7,388 nt of DNA from an uncultured Porphyromonadaceae bacterium. Lineage in GTDB: Bacteria > Bacteroidota > Bacteroidia > Bacteroidales > Muribaculaceae. Below, in pieces: positions 1-5,349 of the stretch. Made by a program: the position numbers and the translations under genes. The stretch covers positions 1 to 7,388 of the forward strand of contig CAMWUX010000058.1 in assembly GCA_947177605.1 (NCBI GenBank), read 5' to 3'. Each line of letters starts with the position of its first letter. Within the stretch, counting starts at the first letter, position 1. Below the pieces are notes generated by a model. The model searched no databases, was not told the DNA's origin, and was given only the letters and a program-made list of their open reading frames with translations.

Positions 1-52
1 GATCACCACCACCCGCTACCTCCTCACCGGCCACGGCCAGCTCCGACCCTAA
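1..52 (+). CDS. 3' end of an upstream gene (partial, unidentified)
   Basis: Reading from base 2 gives 16 codons (ITTTRYLLTGHGQLRP) ending in TAA at 50-52. Most codons end in C, the same third-position habit as the GC-rich genes from 1939 onward, and the sequence turns AT-rich right after the stop. A 23-bp stem with a T-rich right arm follows about 60 bases later, as expected behind a gene end. Too little is present to name a protein. A second frame (from base 3) also stays open to a TAA near 114, but its codon use is less convincing. This is an inference from composition and context. Confidence 0.42.
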   Translation, partial: ITTTRYLLTGHGQLRP

Positions 53-114
53 GACTTCTACCCATCACGCTACTAATATAACGCGAGTCCGATATAAAGC
101 AGCCCGCGTTCAAA

Positions 115-165
115 GATAAAATAATCAGTCATTTAGCGTAGGGCTAAGTGGCTGATTGTTTTATT
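115..165 (+). terminator. 23-bp stem-loop, probable terminator of the upstream gene
   Basis: Bases 115-137 pair with 143-165 across the 5-base loop GTAGG. Of the 23 pairs, four are G-T/U wobbles and the rest are Watson-Crick, with no bulge. The right arm ends in a T-rich run (TTTTATTATT, 159-168), and the left arm starts A-rich, so it could act on both strands. The wobbles all fit an RNA structure, which favours a function in RNA over a DNA-level repeat. It lies about 60 bases after the stop at 52. Confidence 0.6.
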
Positions 166-185
166 ATTGACTGATATTACATTTG
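156..185 (+). promoter_or_regulatory. Bacteroidetes-type promoter (TTG-N19-TACATTTG)
   Basis: TACATTTG at 178-185 matches the Bacteroidetes -7 consensus TAnnTTTG exactly, and TTG at 156-158 lies 19 bases upstream, within the usual spacing for the -33 element. The -33 box overlaps the right arm of the 115-165 stem. Transcription would begin roughly at 190-193 and run straight into the terminator-like hairpin at 194-238. Both boxes are visible in the sequence; activity is inferred. Confidence 0.45.
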
Positions 186-193
186 CCATGTTG

Positions 194-238
194 AATCCCG
201 GTAGCCCTATATATCAAGCTATCGGGTTTAGTCTTTTT
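194..238 (+). terminator. Intrinsic terminator-like hairpin with T tract
   Basis: CCCGGTAGC (197-205) pairs with GCTATCGGG (218-226), nine pairs with one G-T wobble, over a 12-base loop. Two A-T pairs extend it beyond one mismatch (194-195 with 228-229). A run of five T follows at 234-238. This is the usual form of a rho-independent terminator on the + strand. It lies immediately downstream of the promoter-like boxes at 156-185, so it would either end a very short RNA or attenuate transcription towards the ATPase gene. Confidence 0.55.
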
Positions 239-339
239 ACGTTACAATGATAGCGATTTTTGCACTTGCTTGTTGAGAGTAGGTCTAAAATCGTCACCAT
301 TATTCAGTACATTTAATAGCGTATACCAAAATTAGTTTA

Positions 340-347
340 TAATTTTG
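340..347 (+). promoter_or_regulatory. -7 box before the ATPase gene (TAATTTTG)
   Basis: TAATTTTG matches the Bacteroidetes TAnnTTTG element. The matching -33 element is weak: only TTTA at 312-315 is near the expected place and the gap is longer than usual. If used, transcription would start at about 351-356, inside the left arm of the 348-387 hairpin, leaving a leader of about 35-40 bases before the ATG at 391. Confidence 0.35.
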
Positions 348-387
348 TATTCCGAAAAAGCGTCACAAATGACAGCTTTTCGGAATA
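348..387 (+). repeat. Near-perfect inverted repeat touching the ATPase start codon
   Basis: ATTCCGAAAAAGC (349-361) is the reverse complement of AGCTTTTCGGAAT (374-386) apart from one extra A in the left arm and one unpaired A (374) in the right. The inner bases GTCA/TGAC (362-365, 370-373) pair as well, leaving a four-base loop CAAA. The repeat ends 3 bases before the ATG at 391 and begins next to the -7 box at 340-347. No T tract follows, so it is not a normal + strand terminator. It could be an operator at the start site or an RNA hairpin limiting ribosome access. Confidence 0.6.
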
Positions 388-390
388 GAA

Positions 391-1648
391 ATGAAAATAG
401 GAAGAAGAATTTATCTAAACAAGGTTATTGAGAGTCGTCATACATAATGGAATGATCAAGATTATTACCGGAGTCAGACGTTGTGGCAAGTCTTATCTGT
501 TATTCATTCTGTTTGCGGAATGGTTGGAAGCAATTGGTGTGCCGAAGGATCATATTATTAAAATAGATTTGGAGGATAGACGCAATAAGTCTCTCCGTAA
601 TCCGGATAATCTATTGTCATATATTGATTCAGTGATGAAAGACAGTGAGATGTATTATATCCTGATAGATGAGATACAATTGGTTGATGAGTTTGAGGAT
701 GTGCTGAATAGTTATCTGAAAATCGACAATGCAGATGTATATGTCACCGGGAGTAACGCACGGTTTCTTTCTAAAGATGTGATCACTACTTTCCGCGGAC
801 GCGGTGAGGAAATCAAGGTCTATCCCCTGAATTTCAGTGAGTTTATGGCGGTTAGCGATAAATCGGTAGAACTGTCTTTTGAGGAGTATATGACTTACGG
901 AGGTTTACCTCAAATATTGGAATATAAGTCTGAAGAGCGTAAAGCAGAGTATCTTAAGGCCTTATTTTCGCAAACGTATCTTGTAGATATTAAGGAGCGT
1001 TATAAAATAAAGAATGATGAAGAGTTGGAAATCCTTCTCGATATTATTTCTTCAAGCATAGGTAGCCTTACCAATCCAAGAAAACTTGCCAATACATTCC
1101 AAAGCGAGAAAAACACTAAGCTTACAGATAAAACCATCAAAACTTATCTGGATTATATTTGTGATTCATTTTTAGTAGAAAAGGCTTTGAGATACGACGT
1201 GAAGGGTAAGAAGTATGTCGATACACCCTATAAATACTATTTCGTAGATTCAGGGTTACGGAATGCCAGATTGAATTTCCGGCAACTGGAAAAGACTCAT
1301 ATAATGGAAAACATTATTTACAATGAGTTGAGAGTACGAGGCTTTAACGTGGATGTGGGAATAGTACCCGCAGTTATAAGGGATAAAGACGGGGTGCAAA
1401 AACGAATAAATTATGAGATTGATTTTGTGGCCAACAAAGGAAATAGAAGATATTACATCCAGTCAGCATATCGACTTGACTCGGAAGAAAAGATCCGCCA
1501 GGAGCAGAATTCGTTTCGAAATATTGATGACTCGTTTAAGAAGATAATAATTGTAGGGAACCCAATTTTAGTAGAACGTGATAATAATGGTATCACCTCC
1601 ATGAGTATCTATGACTTTCTATTGAAAGAGAATTCTCTGGAACTCTAA
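391..1648 (+). pseudogene. AAA_14/DUF4143-family ATPase, frameshifted near the N-terminus
   Basis: The gene encodes a stand-alone P-loop ATPase with a C-terminal DUF4143-type (PD-(D/E)XK-like) domain, a family whose cellular role is largely unknown. The first 17 codons from ATG 391 read MKIGRRIYLNKVIESRH, the usual family start, then hit TAA at 445-447. The rest is open in another frame (428-1648, nominal TTG start, 406 residues). In that numbering the motifs are: Walker A GVRRCGKS (15-22), Walker B YYILIDE (76-82), sensor-1-like VTGSNA (106-111), the conserved TFRGRGEEI segment (121-129), and C-terminal YEIDF (329-333) with YYIQS (342-346). Removing one copy of the duplicated CATA (439-446) restores an intact protein of about 417 residues. 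ATG 452, 5 bases after the premature stop, could allow re-initiation and keep Walker A. A sequencing error is also possible. The DNA is AT-rich and unlike downstream genes, which suggests acquisition by transfer. Confidence 0.8.
439..446 (+). repeat. Tandem CATA CATA duplication causing the frameshift
   Basis: Two adjacent CATA copies (439-442 and 443-446) sit exactly where the family reading frame breaks. With one copy the reading is ...ESRH-NGMIKIITGVRRCGKS, a continuous match to the expected N-terminus. With two copies the first frame ends at TAA 445-447. The motif is seen directly; replication slippage is the inferred cause. Confidence 0.75.
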
Positions 1649-1657
1649 CTGCTCTTA

Positions 1658-1830
1658 TTCCTGAATGAACTATCGTTTACCGTAATGTGGCATTCTTCCC
1701 GGCTCAGGAAACATTGCGAGTAGGCAATGTCGGCGGCGGAAGCTTCGGCGCCGCTGGCGCCTGCTTCCGTGCAAGTAAAGTTGGTATTACGGAACCGAGA
1801 TTGCGGCGCAATCTGGAGGCTCCGCTCCAG
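1658..1830. repeat. Cluster of consecutive hairpins, unidentified structured element
   Basis: Within 173 bases there are several inverted repeats placed end to end. TTCCTGA (1658-1664) pairs with TCAGGAA (1704-1710), enclosing a small AATG/CATT hairpin (1684-1694). ACATTGC (1711-1717) pairs with GCAATGT (1724-1730). GGAAGC plus GGCGCC (1738-1743, 1747-1752) pair with GGCGCC plus GCTTCC (1756-1761, 1763-1768). TTCCGT (1765-1770) can instead pair with ACGGAA (1789-1794). AGATTGC (1798-1804) pairs with GCAATCT (1808-1814), and CTGGAG (1813-1818) with CTCCAG (1825-1830). No T tract follows. It could be a structured RNA, a dispersed palindromic repeat of the REP/BIME kind, or the end of a mobile element. 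Reading frames open across it on both strands look like by-products of the palindromes. Confidence 0.55.
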
Positions 1831-1854
1831 GGCTAACGCTGTGATATGGTTTTG

Positions 1855-1885
1855 TTGGGAGATTCGCGGAAATATGCTAACTTTG
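1855..1885 (+). promoter_or_regulatory. Bacteroidetes promoter for the dehydrogenase operon (TTG-N20-TAACTTTG)
   Basis: TAACTTTG at 1878-1885 fits the -7 consensus TAnnTTTG exactly. TTG at 1855-1857, inside TTTTGTTG, lies 20 bases upstream as the -33 box. Transcription would start near 1890-1893, giving a leader of about 45-50 bases before ATG 1939. No Shine-Dalgarno sequence is visible in that leader, which is normal for this phylum. It is the only convincing promoter before the five-gene run that ends in hflX. Confidence 0.65.
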
Positions 1886-1938
1886 CTGACGATTGCCAAT
1901 CATCCCGTTAGATTAATCATAAACCTCAATATCCCGAA

Positions 1939-3135
1939 ATGTCGAAAGTACTTATCATCGGAGCCGGCGGCGTAGGTACCGTCGTGGCTCACAAATGCGC
2001 CCAGAATCCCGACGTATTCACTTCCATCGTCATCGCATCCCGCACACGCAGCAAATGCGACGCGATAGCACGAGCCATCGGCTCCGACCGTATCACTACC
2101 GACACTGTCGACGCCGACTCCGTGGAGCAGCTCGTGGAGCTCTTCAACCGCCACCGCCCTGAACTGGTGATCAACGTAGCCCTCCCCTATCAGGATCTCA
2201 CTATCATGGAGGCCTGCCTGCAATGTGGCGTCAACTATCTCGACACTGCCAACTACGAGCCTAAGGATGAAGCTCACTTCGAATACTCCTGGCAGTGGGC
2301 CTACAAGAAGCGCTTCGAGGAGGCCGGCCTGACGGCTGTGCTCGGCTGCGGCTTCGACCCCGGTGTGTCGGGCGTGTTCACGGCCTACGCTGCCAAGCAT
2401 CACTTCTCGGAGATGCAGTATCTCGATATCGTGGACTGCAATGGCGGCGACCACGGCAAGGCTTTCGCTACCAATTTCAATCCCGAAATCAATATCCGCG
2501 AGATCACGCAAAACGGCCGCTTCTATCAGGATGGCGAATGGGTGACCACCGGTCCGCTTGAAATCCACAAGCCTCTCACCTATCCCAACATCGGCGTGCG
2601 TGAGAGCTACCTCCTCTACCACGAAGAGCTTGAAAGCCTCGTGAAGAATTATCCCTCGATCCGCCGCGCCCGCTTCTGGATGACTTTCGGCGAGGCTTAC
2701 CTGACGCACCTGCGCGTGATCCAGGATATCGGCATGGCCCGCATCGATCCCATCGAATATCAGGGTATGCAGATCGTACCGCTCCAATTCCTCAAGGCTG
2801 TGCTCCCCAATCCCCAGGAACTCGGTGAGAACTACACCGGCGAGACTTCCATCGGCTGCCGCATCGAAGGCCTCGACAAGGAGGGACGCCACCTCACATA
2901 CTATATATGGAACAACTGCTCCCACCACGCATCATACCTCGAAACCGGCATGCAGGCGGTGAGCTATACCACCGGTGTACCGGCTATGATCGGCGCCATG
3001 ATGGTGCTCACCGGCAAGTGGAAGCGTGCAGGCGTATGGAATGTCGAGGAATTTGATCCCGATCCCTTCATGGAGCAGCTCAATAAGCAGGGTCTGCCCT
3101 GGAACGAGCAGTTCAATATCAATCTTGAAGTCTAA
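1939..3135 (+). CDS. Carboxy(nor)spermidine dehydrogenase (saccharopine dehydrogenase family)
   Basis: This 398-residue cytoplasmic enzyme probably uses NADPH to condense putrescine (or diaminopropane) with L-aspartate-4-semialdehyde, giving carboxyspermidine (or carboxynorspermidine); a PLP decarboxylase then makes spermidine. The N-terminal Rossmann fold shows VLIIGAGGVG (4-13), and the second strand ends in SRTR (34-37), whose arginines suit NADPH. The segment LGCGFDPGVSGVFTAYA (135-151) is typical of this branch, and the length fits the family. ATG 1939 is chosen because the dinucleotide-binding strand begins two residues later and a promoter lies at 1855-1885. A true saccharopine dehydrogenase of lysine metabolism is the alternative, but the length and the Bacteroidales setting favour polyamine synthesis. 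The partner decarboxylase is not in the window. The next gene starts 28 bases after the stop, without a terminator. Confidence 0.85.
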   Translation: MSKVLIIGAGGVGTVVAHKCAQNPDVFTSIVIASRTRSKCDAIARAIGSDRITTDTVDADSVEQLVELFNRHRPELVINVALPYQDLTIMEACLQCGVNYLDTANYEPKDEAHFEYSWQWAYKKRFEEAGLTAVLGCGFDPGVSGVFTAYAAKHHFSEMQYLDIVDCNGGDHGKAFATNFNPEINIREITQNGRFYQDGEWVTTGPLEIHKPLTYPNIGVRESYLLYHEELESLVKNYPSIRRARFWMTFGEAYLTHLRVIQDIGMARIDPIEYQGMQIVPLQFLKAVLPNPQELGENYTGETSIGCRIEGLDKEGRHLTYYIWNNCSHHASYLETGMQAVSYTTGVPAMIGAMMVLTGKWKRAGVWNVEEFDPDPFMEQLNKQGLPWNEQFNINLEV

Positions 3136-3163
3136 CACATCATCCCCCCAATACACTCCGATT

Positions 3164-4666
3164 ATGAAAACCAGACTACTTATGCTCCTGTCGGCGATAG
3201 CCGTGCTGATGAGTTCCTGTTCTAAAAAGTCCACTACGCTCGACGTGGTTCCCGCCGATGTAGATATGGTGTTCGTGGTCGACGCCCAAGCGGGCATCGA
3301 GGTCTATGACATCGACATCACCTCCGACAAGATGGTGTTTCCCAAGGACTTCCCCGACTCGCTCATTCCGGCCGAAGTGCAGGAAGCGATCGCAAAGGTC
3401 TACAATGCCTTGGATATGAGCAGTCTGGTGATGTTTGCAAAAGCGCCCACTTCAACCGGCGAACCGGCGGTCAACGTAGTGGCCGGCGTGAAGGATGCCG
3501 ATCTGCTCAAGCAGCTCCTCACCAATACCTTCGGCGCCACCGAGACCAAGGGGGGCTATCAGCTCTCGTCGGACTTCGGCGTGTATCTCAAGGATGGTCT
3601 GGCATGGTTCACCTCCGGCGACAGCGAAAGCATCGACGCCACCATCAAGGCAGCCTCCAACAATAGCTTCTTCTCCGGCAAGATAGCCGGCGCCAAGATG
3701 CCCGAAGGAATGTGTACATTCTACCTCAACACCTCCTTCATCGCATCCACGGCGGCTGACTACAGCGCATATCTCGACGCGTCGCAGCGCATGATGCTCT
3801 CCACCGCAGCCGATTATCTCTCCGGCAAGTGGGTGATCGCCACCACGGACATCAAGGGTGAGGAATGCATCACCCGCGTAGTGGCCTGCGACTCCGAGGG
3901 CGAACTTCTCGAAGTGCCCTTCCTCAAGAAGATCGACTCCGACTTCCTCGCCTGTGTACCCGCCAATTTCGATACCGTACTGGCCGGCGCGCTGGACGAC
4001 GATGCTCTCAAATTCATCTGTTCAATCTACGACAGCTATGGAGCCGGGGTATTTAATCCCGTGCTGTCCGAAAAAATCGCCACACTTCTCAGAGGTATCG
4101 ATGGAGATTTCTTCCTCGCCTGCGACATCAATAAATTGCTTACTTCCGAAAGCGAAAACTGGTGTGCGGGTGTAGAACTTGACAAAGAGGCACGCGCCGT
4201 AGCACTCTCCGCGATCGCAGAAGCCGCACGCGCCGAGATGACGAGATTCCAGGTGACAGAAACGCCCGAAAGCGTCACTCTCGTTCATCCGTTCTCTCCG
4301 GCGGTGACCGTACGTATTGAAGGCGACTATCTCGTATTCACCACAGTACCTGATGCCACCGGCGGCAATACATCGCTCAAAGGCTTTGTCGACGGCCACC
4401 TCTTGGCATGCGGTATGATCCTGAAGGATATGACTCCCTTCTATCCGGGGTGGGATTACGGTATGGAGTTAGGCGCTTACTTCGATCCCAAATCATTCAC
4501 CTGCACGGTGAAGTACTCCAAGCCTCTGCCCCAGATATCCGCCTCGATGCTTAAAGAGATATTCAGGCATATCGACAGCACCCCCTACGCTACGGAACCC
4601 GACTGGGATTATGCCGACACCGTATATATAGAAACCGTTAAAGAAGAAGCCGACTCACTCTATTAA
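3164..4666 (+). CDS. Lipoprotein of unknown function, possibly DUF4836-like
   Basis: A 500-residue protein starts at ATG 3164 with a lipoprotein signal: MKTR, a hydrophobic stretch LLMLLSAIAVLM (5-16), then SSC with the lipidated cysteine at residue 19. The reading frame extends upstream into the dehydrogenase gene, but only this start places the signal peptide at the N-terminus. After Cys19 comes SKKSTT, without the acidic residues of the Bacteroidetes surface-export signal, so the protein probably stays on the periplasmic side (inference). The mature start, LDVVPADVDMVFVVDAQA, resembles the opening of DUF4836-type lipoproteins; I hold that assignment loosely. I see no catalytic motif and no membrane segment after the signal. 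It lies 17 bases before an ABC ATPase and its permease, so a role as periplasmic partner of that pair is plausible. Codon use matches the downstream genes. Confidence 0.8.
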   Translation: MKTRLLMLLSAIAVLMSSCSKKSTTLDVVPADVDMVFVVDAQAGIEVYDIDITSDKMVFPKDFPDSLIPAEVQEAIAKVYNALDMSSLVMFAKAPTSTGEPAVNVVAGVKDADLLKQLLTNTFGATETKGGYQLSSDFGVYLKDGLAWFTSGDSESIDATIKAASNNSFFSGKIAGAKMPEGMCTFYLNTSFIASTAADYSAYLDASQRMMLSTAADYLSGKWVIATTDIKGEECITRVVACDSEGELLEVPFLKKIDSDFLACVPANFDTVLAGALDDDALKFICSIYDSYGAGVFNPVLSEKIATLLRGIDGDFFLACDINKLLTSESENWCAGVELDKEARAVALSAIAEAARAEMTRFQVTETPESVTLVHPFSPAVTVRIEGDYLVFTTVPDATGGNTSLKGFVDGHLLACGMILKDMTPFYPGWDYGMELGAYFDPKSFTCTVKYSKPLPQISASMLKEIFRHIDSTPYATEPDWDYADTVYIETVKEEADSLY

Positions 4667-4683
4667 CCACTCCGCGCTCGCAG

Positions 4684-5349
4684 ATGGCATTGATTTCGGA
4701 AATCACACTTGAGCAGACGCTCCCGCTCGTCTTTGCCGGCATGGAACAGGATCTGCCGGTGAGCGCGTCGGAGGTGTGGCTTCGCGACGTCAGCTTCCGC
4801 CGCGGCCTCAACTATATGGTGGAGGCCGAGTCGGGCACGGGCAAATCGTCGCTCTGCAGCTTCATCTACGGCTCGCGAGGCGACTACTCGGGGCGCATCC
4901 TCTTCGACGGCACCGACATATCGTCGCTCACGGTAGCACGATGGTGTGAGCTTCGCAGCCGCTCGCTCGCCTATCTGCCGCAGGAGATGCAGCTCTTCGG
5001 CGAACTGACGGCTCTGGAGAATATCGAAATCAAAAACCGCCTCACGGCCCATAAGTCGACCGACTGGATTCTCTCGGCTCTGCGCCGCCTTGAGATTGAA
5101 GCCAAGGCAGATGTTCCCGCCTGCCGTCTGTCGGTAGGCCAGCAGCAGCGAGTGGCCATAATCCGCGCTCTCTGCCAGCCATTCGACTTCCTGCTCATCG
5201 ATGAACCAGTGAGCCACCTCGACGCCCGCAACAACGGTATCGTGGCCTCTCTCATAGCTGAGGAGGCCGACGCGCAGGGAGCCGCCGTGATAGCTACTTC
5301 GGTGGGCAACAAGATACTTCTACCCTTCGCACAAACACTGAAGCTATGA
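4684..5349 (+). CDS. ABC transporter ATP-binding protein, divergent subclass
   Basis: This 221-residue cytoplasmic ATPase would power the permease encoded next. Motifs in order: Walker A AESGTGKS (48-55), with Ala where the first Gly normally stands; Q-loop YLPQE (97-101, Gln100); signature RLSVGQQQR (148-156), with Val in place of the second signature residue Gly; Walker B DFLLIDE (168-174), with the catalytic Glu174; and D-loop SHLD (177-180). The switch-histidine position reads ATSVGNK (204-210): Ser206 stands where His is expected, so the H-loop is atypical. Overall length and the spacing of motifs resemble LolD/FtsE/MacB-type ATPases. The segment SGTGKSSLCSFIYG reminds me of a Bacteroidetes-restricted group, from memory and unverified. 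The start at ATG 4684, 17 bases after the lipoprotein stop, leaves about 47 residues before Walker A, as expected. Its TGA overlaps the permease start by 4 bases. Confidence 0.88.
   Translation: MALISEITLEQTLPLVFAGMEQDLPVSASEVWLRDVSFRRGLNYMVEAESGTGKSSLCSFIYGSRGDYSGRILFDGTDISSLTVARWCELRSRSLAYLPQEMQLFGELTALENIEIKNRLTAHKSTDWILSALRRLEIEAKADVPACRLSVGQQQRVAIIRALCQPFDFLLIDEPVSHLDARNNGIVASLIAEEADAQGAAVIATSVGNKILLPFAQTLKL

Larger units (their letters stand above)
53..390. other. AT-rich intergenic region with four dyad symmetries
   Basis: This 338-base stretch has no convincing protein gene. It holds four inverted repeats in a row (115-165, 194-229, 246-301, 348-387) and two promoter-like boxes, listed separately. 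The third dyad pairs 246-260 with 287-301: seven bases pair perfectly (CGATTTT at 254-260 with AAAATCG at 287-293), and the outer part pairs with a few mismatches around a 26-base loop. The base composition matches the ATPase gene that follows rather than the GC-rich genes further on, so this leader and the ATPase probably arrived together (inference). Confidence 0.6.

Noticed and set aside
188..250. 20-codon frame starting ATG 188 after the 178-185 promoter box
   Set aside because: The ATG lies at or before the predicted transcription start, and the frame runs through the terminator hairpin and T tract. There is nothing to support translation.
53..427. tRNA, CRISPR array or IS terminal repeats in the AT-rich leader
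   Set aside because: No cloverleaf with a TTC arm, no direct repeats with regular spacers and no transposase gene were found. The inverted repeats are local hairpins.
428..454. TTG at 428 as the genuine start of the ATPase
   Set aside because: The residues it adds (MRVVIH) do not resemble the family. The frame from ATG 391 supplies the expected N-terminus, which shows a frameshift rather than a TTG start.
1645..1899. 84-codon minus-strand frame and 82-codon plus-strand frame across the hairpin cluster
   Set aside because: Both cover the palindromic cluster at 1658-1830, both are open at once, and neither shows a domain, signal peptide or believable upstream site. I treat them as by-products of the structured element, with some residual doubt.
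1911..1918. GATTAATC palindrome in the dehydrogenase leader
   Set aside because: Eight bases of AT-rich palindrome are too short to claim as an operator without other evidence.
1900..2928. Long open frame of 342 codons on the minus strand
   Set aside because: It lies antisense to the clearly recognisable dehydrogenase gene and follows from the C-ending codon bias there. Its translation shows no recognisable motif.
3026..3163. Upstream extension of the lipoprotein frame into the dehydrogenase gene
   Set aside because: It overlaps the real C-terminus of the dehydrogenase and would bury the lipoprotein signal. ATG 3164 puts the signal at the start.
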